The notes below the pieces were generated by a model. It saw nothing but the letters and a program-made list of their open reading frames with translations. It was not told the DNA's origin and searched no databases. A stretch of DNA of 23,830 nucleotides from a virus, in the IMG/VR virus record IMGVR_UViG_3300010970_000079, positions 1-23,830 of that record, one strand, 5' to 3'. A program made the position numbers and the translations under genes. Shown here piece after piece: positions 1-6,116 of the stretch (positions within the stretch are counted from its first letter, which is position 1; each line of letters starts with the position of its first letter).

Positions 1-2
1 AG

Positions 3-1190
3 CTTGTAAAGATGTCGAAGCCCGTGAGTGGTAAGCGTTTGTTGGACGTTGCTACCATCTCGGCTAACAACGACTCAAAACTTGGTGCTATAATCGCTGA
101 CACGTACAGCAAGGTTTCACACGTCACCGTTGAGAACAGTCGTACTACCAAGACACACACAGAGATTGTTAACGGCATCAAGGTTGACAGAGGCTTCACT
201 AGTAGGTTCTTCGTGAACGACGTAAGAAAGAACGAGTGCGTGCTGAACAACCCTTGGGTTCTTATCACGAACCAGGAGATCACTAACCTAGAGCACATGA
301 TAGCAATTTTGGGACCAATCATCGAGAGGGGTGAGTCTTTGCTGATAGTAGGTCAGATGAACTTACAGACAATACAGACGTTGAACAAGAACGTGTACGA
401 GGGTCGCATCAAGGCTGCTAACATCATCCCTCCGAGCATGGGGTACCGTCAGGACGAGTTGATGACTGACCTTGCGATCGCACTGGGTGGCAAGTACTAC
501 TCCGCAACAACTGGTGACAACGTCGCAAACGTAGACTTTGCTGGACTAGGACGTGCGTCGAAGGTTATTGTCGGGCAGTCTAAGACGATCATCATCCCGT
601 CAGAGGAAGTTAACGAAAACCTTGACACGCATTTTAAAGCCCTCACAGAGAGTTTAGACCTTAAGATTGACCAAGAGGACATCGAGTTCACTAAAGAGCG
701 TCTAGCCAACATCTCTGGAGGTGTGGGCGTAATCTACGTTGGTGCTAACTCTGACATCGAGCAGAAGGAATTGAAAGATAGAACGGACGACGCTGTGCTG
801 GCTGTAAAGGCTGCCATCGAGGAGGGCGTACTTCCTGGAGGCGGCATCGCACTGTTACGGGCTGGGTCAATCATCGAGCTTGGCAAGTCTAAGTCTTATG
901 ACCAGGCGGCAGACATCATGTTGTGGGCAATCGAGGAGCCTTTCAGACGGATACTTAAGAACGCTGGCAAGAACCACATCGAGGTGGGCGTAGAGATTTG
1001 CAACAGCAAGTCAAAGTACTACGGCTACGACGTGAAGAACGACAAGTTCGGGGACATGATGAAGATGGGCGTAATCGACCCGACGAAGGTTACTAGGTCT
1101 GCGCTTAAGAACGCAGTATCTGTAGCCACGACGATACTAAGTACAAACGCAATAATAACAAACATTCGAGACGATGAGGGTTCTAGGTAA
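3..1190 (+). CDS. groEL: Phage GroEL-type chaperonin (Cpn60), 5'-truncated by the window edge
   Basis: This is a chaperonin subunit that would form an ATP-driven folding cage in the host cytoplasm. The visible part aligns by eye with E. coli GroEL from about residue 140 to the end. It shows the TISAN motif, the apical segment (VNGIKVDRGF, like VEGMQFDRGY), the GGVGVIYVGA strand, EEGVLPGGGIALLRAG, and DPTKVTRSALKNAVSVAT near the C-terminus. The aspartate equivalent to the catalytic Asp398 is present (codon 789-791, TDDAV). The reading frame is open to the left edge. The ATG at 12 falls inside conserved sequence, so it is probably not the start, and the equatorial nucleotide-binding N-terminus (GDGTT motif) should lie upstream. 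The GGM-repeat tail of bacterial GroEL is missing; the protein ends NIRDDEGSR. The 3' end overlaps groES by 17 nt. C-ending codons match the neighbouring phage genes, so it is not a recent host copy. Confidence 0.93.
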   Translation, partial: LVKMSKPVSGKRLLDVATISANNDSKLGAIIADTYSKVSHVTVENSRTTKTHTEIVNGIKVDRGFTSRFFVNDVRKNECVLNNPWVLITNQEITNLEHMIAILGPIIERGESLLIVGQMNLQTIQTLNKNVYEGRIKAANIIPPSMGYRQDELMTDLAIALGGKYYSATTGDNVANVDFAGLGRASKVIVGQSKTIIIPSEEVNENLDTHFKALTESLDLKIDQEDIEFTKERLANISGGVGVIYVGANSDIEQKELKDRTDDAVLAVKAAIEEGVLPGGGIALLRAGSIIELGKSKSYDQAADIMLWAIEEPFRRILKNAGKNHIEVGVEICNSKSKYYGYDVKNDKFGDMMKMGVIDPTKVTRSALKNAVSVATTILSTNAIITNIRDDEGSR

Positions 1191-1434
1191 CTACATTATA
1201 ATTGAAGAATCAGTCGTGGACCACAAGGAGTCCATGACTGGTTTGATAACAACAGCAGACAACGCATCCAAGATGCGGTACCACGACGGTGTGGTAATGC
1301 ACATCGGTCCAGAGGTCAAGTATGTCGAAGTTGGACATAAGTTGATGTACGACAAGGCTCAGGGTCATCACATAACAATCGACGACAAGACCTACCGCAT
1401 CATTCGGGAGCAGGATGTTGCCGTCGTTCTTTAG
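1174..1434 (+). CDS. groES: Phage GroES-type co-chaperonin
   Basis: This 86-residue protein has the layout of GroES (about 97 residues), the lid of the GroEL cage. It has an N-terminal strand (MRVLGNYIIIEE), then a charged stretch with a Gly-Leu-Ile tripeptide at about residues 23-25 where GroES carries the mobile-loop GIVL that contacts GroEL. The strand HDGVVMHIG matches RGEVLAVG, VEVGHKLMYD matches VKVGDIVIFND, and the C-terminal REQDVAVVL matches SESDILAIVE. It starts inside the end of groEL (17-nt overlap), so the two are translationally coupled. The order groEL then groES is the reverse of the bacterial operon. The last 35 nt overlap the convergent gene on the other strand. The fold assignment is confident; the partner is presumably the adjacent phage GroEL, which is an inference. 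Confidence 0.88.
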   Translation: MRVLGNYIIIEESVVDHKESMTGLITTADNASKMRYHDGVVMHIGPEVKYVEVGHKLMYDKAQGHHITIDDKTYRIIREQDVAVVL

Positions 1435-1921
1435 TTTCCTTGTTCATTCTTTTTATAGCCATTGCGTACACCTTGTCGGTGTAGCTCCCACTGCTACTCA
1501 TAACTGGGTTGTGGTGGGACAGTGGTATAAGTTCTTCTCCGTTTAGTTTCTTGTAGATGGAGTTTACCATTCTTTTAGCCTTGTAGGTTAGCTCGTAGAG
1601 TCTTATCTCCTTCCACCCTGACCTACGCCACACGTGTATCAGGTCCTTCTCTTTCATTGTCTTGAATCGAGCCTTGTCCCAGTGCATTATGTTACAGAAC
1701 TCTACGAAGGTTGAGTAGTTGAACAGACGCTCTGAGTACAAGAACAGCGCAACGTCTAGCTCTGGTCCCGTTATGTCGTACTGACGCATCGCCCAGTAGC
1801 GGACAACTCTGTAGTACTTCAGGTAGTCGTTGTCTGGTGTGAACCGTTGGTACTTAGGTACTGGCTTCTTTTTTCTCTTTCGCTCTAGCGTGTATATTGA
1901 CTTTCCATTAATTTTAATCAT
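1400..1921 (-). CDS. Probable winged-helix DNA-binding protein
   Basis: This is the only leftward gene in the window, 173 residues when started at the ATG at 1921; an in-frame TTG at 1927 would add two residues but lies inside the promoter. The N-terminus is strongly basic (ERKRKKK at about 13-19). The middle (about 40-105) reads as a run of helices, including ITGPELDVALFLYSERLF, then STFVEFCNIMHWDKARFKTM, then a KDLIHVWRR strand. That pattern fits a MarR-like winged helix: helix, recognition helix, wing. I recall similar proteins in crAss-like phages but cannot name the family. The promoter reads leftward (TACATTTG at 1932-1925) only 3 nt from the ATG and overlaps the rightward tail-fibre promoter, so autoregulation or a switch is plausible. 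The 3' end runs 35 nt into groES. A transcription-factor role is inference. Confidence 0.7.
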   Translation of the reverse strand: MIKINGKSIYTLERKRKKKPVPKYQRFTPDNDYLKYYRVVRYWAMRQYDITGPELDVALFLYSERLFNYSTFVEFCNIMHWDKARFKTMKEKDLIHVWRRSGWKEIRLYELTYKAKRMVNSIYKKLNGEELIPLSHHNPVMSSSGSYTDKVYAMAIKRMNKETKERRQHPAPE

Positions 1922-1924
1922 GCC

Positions 1925-1955
1925 CAAATGTAGTGTTTTTTAACTATCTTTGCAA
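1925..1955 (-). promoter_or_regulatory. Leftward Bacteroidota-type promoter of the winged-helix gene
   Basis: On the minus strand, TTG (1955-1953) is followed by a 20-nt spacer and TACATTTG (1932-1925). This fits the known Bacteroidota consensus TTG-N17-23-TAnnTTTG. The ATG at 1921 is 3 nt downstream, so the transcript should be leaderless or nearly so. The spacer contains the whole -7 element of the rightward promoter. Confidence 0.68.
1945..1952 (+). promoter_or_regulatory. Rightward promoter (TATCTTTG) of the tail-fibre gene
   Basis: A perfect TAnnTTTG element follows a T-tract and AAC, a context shared by several promoters here. The start codon at 1961 is 8 nt downstream. I see no TTG at the -33 position. 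It overlaps the leftward promoter, so polymerase should not occupy both at once. Confidence 0.7.
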
Positions 1956-1960
1956 TTAAT

Positions 1961-4117
1961 ATGAGCATTTTTCCACGTCCATTAAAGAAAGTACTAGGCA
2001 AGATAATACCGTTCTCGCTGGTAGACCTGATCCCAACGTTCAACCTTGGGACTGGGGTGGCTAGCACCGCCACGTTCTTGAGGGGAGACCAGACATGGTC
2101 CACTGTTCCTGCCATAAGCGGTGGAGGTGGTAACAACGTGAACTACTACCTTAACGGTGGCACAGCTGCAAGCGTTGGGACCTACTATCAGATGAGCAAC
2201 ACACCAGTCATTGGCACTGGGGTTGACTTTTCGTTATCTGGTAACGGGTTAATAACTCAGTGGCTAACAGACGCTGGGAACCCTAACACCACAGAGATCC
2301 CTGCTGGGAACTGGAACTTTGAGATGTTCATGAGCGCAAGCTCTTCAGGGGGCGTACCTAAGTTCTACATGGAGATACTCAAGTACGACGGGTCGACGTT
2401 CACTACTATTGCCAACAACTCAGCGGTCCCAGAGGGTATAACTGGTGGCACATCGATTGATCTGTACCTATCAAGTGTTGCCGTCCCATTCACGTCGCTT
2501 CTAATAACCGACAGAATAGCTGTCAGGGTATACATAGTGGACAACACGCCAGGACGGACGATCACTCAGCACACCCAGGACTCGCACCTATGCCAGATAA
2601 TAACGTCGTTCTCTAGTGGGATATCGTCGATAAACACGCTAACAAAGAACACGCAGTACATCGTTGCTGGAACGTCTGGATCTGACTTTAACGTGTCGTC
2701 ATCTGTTGACACACATACGCTCAACCTACCAACCGCCAGCGCATTAAAACGTGGCGCAGTAAGTTCGGTAGACTGGAGCACGTTCAACGCTAAGCAGAAC
2801 CCCATAACGTTAACCACTACTGGAACGGGTGCTGCAACATTCGTTGCAGATGTATTGAACATCCCTACGCCTTCGGCAGGTGGTAGTAGTGGTATTTTTG
2901 GTATATCTGATTCAGCAGGAGTTTATACCTATTATGCTACATTTTCTTTAGCTATGACTGCTGCTACAAGTGGTAAAACAATTGAAATGTTCGCTGATGT
3001 TGTTGAAACAACAAATATTGCAATTACATTAAAAGATGGGGTCAATATTAATGGAAATGGACATACATATACTTTAAATCAAGTTGGAACAGCAAATTGT
3101 ATTCAAGATGGTGGATTGGCTGTTAATTGTAGTATTTCAAATATTACATTTAAGCGTTTAGGAGGCACCGCCAGTTCTATAAATACAATTTGCATGTACA
3201 TTACTGGAGCCTCTAAAATAAAAGCCTATTCAACAATATTAATTGGAGGAGCCACAAATATGAGATGCCTTACAATTAACAATGCAAATGCGGAAGTTTA
3301 TGGAATATATGCAGAAGGATATAACCCAACAATAACAGTTACAAATGGAACCCTAAATGATTCTACTGCAAAAGGGTTAAATGGAGGTGGAATATCAGTT
3401 GGAGCTAGTGGAAAAATAGTTAAATGTATTGGATATGGTGTAAATGTAGGTGGCATAAACAATGCTGGGTTAGCAATAGATTGCACGGCATATGATGGTG
3501 GCGTAAGTGGGTTTGGAAATACTGGAACCGCTATAAATTGTATTGGATGGTCTGGTGGTCAATATGGATTTGCGGTTGGTGGGGGTTCTACTAGCATTAA
3601 TTGTATAGGATATTCAACGGTTAATGCTGGATTTCATGTAAATGGAGCTGTAAATGTAATTTCATGCAAAGGATATTCAACGGCAAATGCTGGAATAGTA
3701 TTTATAAATGGTATAGCATATGATTCAATTGGATTTAGTGCTGTATCTAATGGCATTATAGCAACTAATTCTGGCTCAACGATTACGGAGCTAAGAAGTT
3801 GTAAAGCGATATCATTGGCTTCAATCGCAATATTTATGAATAATTTAATTTCAGGTTGTAAAATTTATAATACAGAGGTATATTCAAAATGGAATAATGC
3901 TGGGGGACATGGTATAAAAGTATCAGGAAATAATGCTGAAATTGTACAATGTACAATAGAGGTAAGTAATGCTTCAGCAAATGCAATTAATGCAGTATCA
4001 GCATTAACAACTAAATATGCAAATAATGCATTTAAAGGGGCAACTACGGCAATTAATGCGAACATAACTCAAGGAATGATAAATGTTCACGATTTACAAG
4101 GAAATATTTTAATATAA
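1961..4117 (+). CDS. Tail fibre or spike with a beta-helix receptor-binding region
   Basis: A 718-residue adhesin-like virion protein, probably the host-recognition fibre. The N-terminal part carries the fibre motif GVASTATFLRGDQTWSTV (about 32-49), common in phage tail fibres, followed by a Gly-rich hinge and NYYLNGGTAA, seen in Bacteroidota phage fibres. Residues 70-200 look like a beta-sandwich. From about residue 310 the protein is Asn-, Gly- and Ile-rich and repetitive, with coils of about 20 residues that each carry a Cys (INCIGYG, IDCTAYD, INCIGWS, INCIGYS, ISCKGYS). This is typical of a right-handed parallel beta-helix of the pectin-lyase-like type. No catalytic residues could be assigned, so depolymerase activity is unproven. 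Base composition changes sharply at about base 2880, from C-ending codons to very AT-rich. The tip appears to have been acquired separately. The start is set by the promoter 8 nt upstream. Confidence 0.85.
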   Translation: MSIFPRPLKKVLGKIIPFSLVDLIPTFNLGTGVASTATFLRGDQTWSTVPAISGGGGNNVNYYLNGGTAASVGTYYQMSNTPVIGTGVDFSLSGNGLITQWLTDAGNPNTTEIPAGNWNFEMFMSASSSGGVPKFYMEILKYDGSTFTTIANNSAVPEGITGGTSIDLYLSSVAVPFTSLLITDRIAVRVYIVDNTPGRTITQHTQDSHLCQIITSFSSGISSINTLTKNTQYIVAGTSGSDFNVSSSVDTHTLNLPTASALKRGAVSSVDWSTFNAKQNPITLTTTGTGAATFVADVLNIPTPSAGGSSGIFGISDSAGVYTYYATFSLAMTAATSGKTIEMFADVVETTNIAITLKDGVNINGNGHTYTLNQVGTANCIQDGGLAVNCSISNITFKRLGGTASSINTICMYITGASKIKAYSTILIGGATNMRCLTINNANAEVYGIYAEGYNPTITVTNGTLNDSTAKGLNGGGISVGASGKIVKCIGYGVNVGGINNAGLAIDCTAYDGGVSGFGNTGTAINCIGWSGGQYGFAVGGGSTSINCIGYSTVNAGFHVNGAVNVISCKGYSTANAGIVFINGIAYDSIGFSAVSNGIIATNSGSTITELRSCKAISLASIAIFMNNLISGCKIYNTEVYSKWNNAGGHGIKVSGNNAEIVQCTIEVSNASANAINAVSALTTKYANNAFKGATTAINANITQGMINVHDLQGNILI
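3410..3850 (+). repeat. Degenerate 20-residue beta-helix coil repeats in the fibre
   Basis: Successive coils of about 57-66 bases each start near a TGT or TGC codon in the context INCIGY. The best-conserved pair at the DNA level is ggatattcaacgg followed by an aatgctgga stretch, at about 3608-3632 and 3669-3693. Successive cysteines are 20, 19, 21 and 21 residues apart, and the next coil has Ser in the Cys place. Confidence 0.75.
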
Positions 4118-4122
4118 TAATT

Positions 4123-4305
4123 ATGGAAAATTTACAGCAAATAGTAGTACAATTAACAACGGCTCCAATCGTAAGAGCATTGGCTCAATATGGAGAATCA
4201 TTTATGCCTGAAATACAAATAGAAATAATTTATTCAGAACTTTCTGAAGAACAAAAAATTATATTTGATTCATTCATTGAAATGATTAAAACACAAGTTG
4301 AATAA
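4123..4305 (+). CDS. Small acidic protein downstream of the tail fibre
   Basis: A 60-residue acidic, mostly helical protein (ENLQQIVVQLTTAPIVRAL then SELSEEQKIIFDSFIEMIK). It starts 5 nt after the fibre stop, so it is co-transcribed with it. It shares the AT-rich base composition of the fibre tip rather than that of the rest of the genome, which suggests the two moved together. Short genes behind fibres are often fibre-assembly partners or capping proteins, but no family is recognised and the function is unknown. Confidence 0.7.
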   Translation: MENLQQIVVQLTTAPIVRALAQYGESFMPEIQIEIIYSELSEEQKIIFDSFIEMIKTQVE

Positions 4306-4326
4306 TTGAAATTTTAACTATCTTTG
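4298..4326 (+). promoter_or_regulatory. Promoter with TTG and TATCTTTG elements
   Basis: TTG (4298-4300), an 18-nt spacer and TATCTTTG (4319-4326) match the Bacteroidota promoter consensus. The ATG at 4331 follows after only 4 nt, which implies a leaderless message for the small basic protein. Confidence 0.75.
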
Positions 4327-4330
4327 TATC

Positions 4331-4465
4331 ATGAAAGAATCGAAAGAGAAGTACTCATCTAAGAAGGCTGAGATGAAGCACGAAAAGTCTGAGGGAAAGA
4401 AGGAGCGCATGCAGGAGTATGGCAAGCGTGGGATGGAGTTCTGTAAGGGCGGTAAGAAGAAGTGA
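4331..4465 (+). CDS. 44-residue lysine-rich small protein
   Basis: A very short gene identified from a promoter 4 nt upstream of its ATG and from tight coupling to the next gene. The product (MKESKEKYSSKKAEMKHE... ending CKGGKKK) is about one third lysine, with several Glu and a single Cys near a GGKKK tail. Its base composition and codon use match the neighbouring genes. It could bind nucleic acid, or be a small virion or capsid-cargo protein; neither is shown. Its TGA overlaps the GTG start of the next gene (GTGA). Confidence 0.7.
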   Translation: MKESKEKYSSKKAEMKHEKSEGKKERMQEYGKRGMEFCKGGKKK

Positions 4466-4653
4466 TCCAGGTCGTCAAGAAGCACAAGGGTCTTGGTGAC
4501 ACTGTAGAGTTTCTGCTCGAACGAACGGGTATTGCATATGCCGTCAAGATGGCTGCCCAGTCGGTAGGTATCGAGGACTGCGGATGTGAAGGACGGAAGG
4601 AATATTTAAATGAAAAGGCACCTTATGATAGGAAAGACAGCGAAGTTTTATAG
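4462..4653 (+). CDS. Small conserved protein with a DCGCxxRKxxLN motif
   Basis: This 63-residue protein starts at a GTG that overlaps the preceding stop in a GTGA arrangement, so translation is coupled. It has a basic N-terminus (VVKKHKGLGDTVEFLLERTGI) and a C-terminal DCGCEGRKEYLNEKAPYDR. I recall the GLGDTxE...TGI...CGCxxRxxxLN pattern as a recurring small protein in Bacteroidota phages of unknown function. The two cysteines could bind a metal, perhaps in an oligomer. The 3' end overlaps the next gene by 44 nt. Confidence 0.72.
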   Translation: MIQVVKKHKGLGDTVEFLLERTGIAYAVKMAAQSVGIEDCGCEGRKEYLNEKAPYDRKDSEVL

Positions 4654-4870
4654 AGAAAATCCTGACGCTAGGGCTGTTCACCAGGCTAGCTCAAAGAAGG
4701 CAGCTGCAAAGCCGTTAGCAATCAAGAAGCGTGGTGAAGCTAACAAGGCTCGCAAGGAGTTAGGGTTAAAGAAGGGAGACAAGAGAGACGCAAGTCATAT
4801 GCCTAACGGCAAAATAGTAAAGGAAGATAGAAAAATTAATAGAGCCCGTGGGGGTTCAAAAAAGTGTTAA
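4610..4870 (+). CDS. 86-residue basic protein of the KFYRENPDAR type
   Basis: A Lys/Arg-rich protein with the motif GKTAKFYRENPDARAVHQ near the N-terminus, a middle of KKRGEANKARKELGLKKGD, and an end of DASHMPNGKIVKEDRKINRARGG. I recall such short proteins in marine and Bacteroidota phages. Longer relatives carry an HNH-like DxHH...N...NR segment, and the SHMPNGK...NR stretch here may be a reduced form of it. It lacks the second His of an HNH site, so nuclease activity is doubtful. The ATG at 4610 has an A/T-rich context (tatttaa) favourable in Bacteroidota; the alternative ATG at 4625 would start at MIGKTAKFYR. It is probably a DNA-binding or virion protein. Confidence 0.72.
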   Translation: MKRHLMIGKTAKFYRENPDARAVHQASSKKAAAKPLAIKKRGEANKARKELGLKKGDKRDASHMPNGKIVKEDRKINRARGGSKKC

Positions 4871-4873
4871 GAT

Positions 4874-5170
4874 ATGCCAAACTCATGGAATGAAGTACTA
4901 ACTGCTAGACAAGGGTCTGTAGTTGTAAATAAACAAGATACATTTTCTGCAAACATGTATGTAATAACATCAATATCTGATGCGACTGTAGTAACAGAAT
5001 TATTGCAGGACGGGGTAGATGTTACAGATCAATACATAATATCACCAGTAAATCCTATGCCTAGAGGAGGAATTATCACACCTATAGATATAAAGAAGCC
5101 ATTCACGTCTATCACATTATCAGCTGGTGCTGTATGTGTAACGCTAGGAGCTGCTACGCCAGTAGTTTAA
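4874..5170 (+). CDS. Small beta-rich protein, possible virion component
   Basis: A 98-residue protein of unknown family, starting 3 nt after the previous stop. It is neutral and rich in Val, Thr and Ile, with alternating patterns that suggest a beta-sandwich (SVVVNKQDTFSANMYVITSI; SITLSAGAVCVTLGAATPVV). There is no signal peptide or membrane segment. Size, composition and placement among structural and lysis genes suggest a decoration or fibre-associated protein, which is inference. It is more AT-rich than the lysis genes that follow. Confidence 0.65.
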   Translation: MPNSWNEVLTARQGSVVVNKQDTFSANMYVITSISDATVVTELLQDGVDVTDQYIISPVNPMPRGGIITPIDIKKPFTSITLSAGAVCVTLGAATPVV

Positions 5171-5184
5171 TTAACTGCCACATA

Positions 5185-5208
5185 ATCAGTGCTATATAAC
5201 TGACTGAT
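5185..5208 (+). terminator. Weak inverted repeat, possible terminator
   Basis: ATCAGT (5185-5190) and ACTGAT (5203-5208) can pair over a 12-nt loop. A T-tract follows only after 9 nt, where it also belongs to the next promoter. The stem is short and A/T-rich, so termination is uncertain. Confidence 0.25.
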
Positions 5209-5226
5209 ACTAAACTGTTTTTTAAG

Positions 5227-5234
5227 TACCTTTG
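5227..5234 (+). promoter_or_regulatory. Promoter (TACCTTTG) of the lysis cassette
   Basis: TACCTTTG lies behind a T-tract (gttttttaag), and the holin ATG at 5239 is 4 nt downstream. I see no clear TTG about 20 nt upstream. The spacing predicts a leaderless holin message. Confidence 0.7.
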
Positions 5235-5238
5235 TAGA

Positions 5239-5676
5239 ATGAAACATCACATCGTAGAAGCCTCAACGGCAGTTCTTAAGGGCATGCTTTTTTTCTTTTC
5301 ACCAGTAGCATTCTTAGTACTTGGAGTAGCGTTAGTATCAGTAATAGATTCAATATACGGAATTAAGAAGGCAAAAAAGAACGGAATAAAGCCGTCATCA
5401 AAAAAGTTTAGGTACGGATTCGTTCCCAAGGTAGGTGGATACACGGTTGTTATACTGTTGACATACTTCCTTGACTTCTATCTGATCAACGAGTTCACCA
5501 AGTCATGGGTGAGTATACCTTACGTTTCAACAAAGATTATATCAATCATATTCATTGCCAACGAGGTTGTGTCGATAGACGAGAACTGGCAGGTTATAAA
5601 GGGATACTCGTTCCTTAAGAAGTTTTACGGATTAGTGGTCAAGGTAAAGGACGTTAGAAAAAAGATAGAGGAATGA
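5239..5676 (+). CDS. Phage holin (three predicted membrane segments)
   Basis: A 145-residue inner-membrane protein that would form lesions to time lysis and release the endolysin. Hydrophobic segments lie at about residues 15-37 (FFFSPVAFLVLGVALVSVID), 66-85 (GGYTVVILLTYFLDFYLI) and 94-112 (PYVSTKIISIIFIANEVVS). The first is followed by the DSIYGIKKAKKNGIK basic loop seen in the Bacteroidota and Firmicutes phage holin family (Phage_holin_4 type). The tail is basic and cytoplasmic. It opens the lysis cassette, with its stop overlapping the spanin start by 4 nt (ATGA). Order and overlap with spanin and endolysin support the call. Confidence 0.82.
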   Translation: MKHHIVEASTAVLKGMLFFFSPVAFLVLGVALVSVIDSIYGIKKAKKNGIKPSSKKFRYGFVPKVGGYTVVILLTYFLDFYLINEFTKSWVSIPYVSTKIISIIFIANEVVSIDENWQVIKGYSFLKKFYGLVVKVKDVRKKIEE

Positions 5677-6116
5677 AGTTCATAACATTATTCATACTTA
5701 CGATTATATCCACGTCAATGTTAATAGGTGCGTTGAGTTGTTCTGACGCTCGTAAGGCGCAGCAAGGATATAAGAAGTTCATCAAGTTTGGCGGAAAGGT
5801 TAAGAACGATACGCTAGTTATTACTATAACAGACACAGTAAAGGGTAAGGACGGTAAGGACTCTATCATCTATAGAACGGTTAGCACCATCTGTCCAGAA
5901 CCAGTTTTTCCTCCTACAAGGTACGAGGTTAGGTACAAGTGGAAGACACAACACGACAGCATAGAGGTTGTAAAGACACAGATAAAGTACATATACAAGA
6001 CTAATAAAAAAGAGATCAAGCAAGAGAAGAAGAGGGGTATAGCTTACAACCTTAGGTTCATAGCTATCATTGCGTTCCTTATATTATTAATCGTTTTATT
6101 ATTCAAATGGAAATAG
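5673..6116 (+). CDS. Putative unimolecular spanin (lipoprotein with C-terminal membrane anchor)
   Basis: A 147-residue protein with an N-terminal signal (MKFITLFILTIISTSMLIGA) ending in ALSC, so Cys23 is the likely lipid-modified residue. It then has a periplasmic domain of about 100 residues with DTVKGKDGKDS and charged, beta-prone repeats (YEVRYKWKTQHDSIEVVKTQ), and a C-terminal membrane helix at about 127-145 (LRFIAIIAFLILLIVLLFKW). An outer-membrane lipid anchor joined to an inner-membrane helix is the architecture of u-spanins such as T1 gp11, which fuse the two membranes at the end of lysis. The lipobox is weak by E. coli rules (Ala at -3), though Bacteroidota rules are looser. It sits between holin and endolysin and overlaps both. 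Confidence 0.75.
   Translation: MKFITLFILTIISTSMLIGALSCSDARKAQQGYKKFIKFGGKVKNDTLVITITDTVKGKDGKDSIIYRTVSTICPEPVFPPTRYEVRYKWKTQHDSIEVVKTQIKYIYKTNKKEIKQEKKRGIAYNLRFIAIIAFLILLIVLLFKWK

Noticed and set aside
12-14. ATG at 12 as the start of the GroEL gene
   Set aside because: The frame is open to the left edge and the ATG lies within sequence that aligns to GroEL at about residue 140; no promoter or gap precedes it.
3600-3700. Fibre repeats as a diversity-generating retroelement variable region
   Set aside because: No reverse transcriptase or adenine-biased template pair is visible in the window; the repeats are explained by beta-helix coils.
3400-3850. Repeats as a CRISPR array
   Set aside because: The repeats are degenerate, in frame and coding, with no constant repeat and variable spacer structure.
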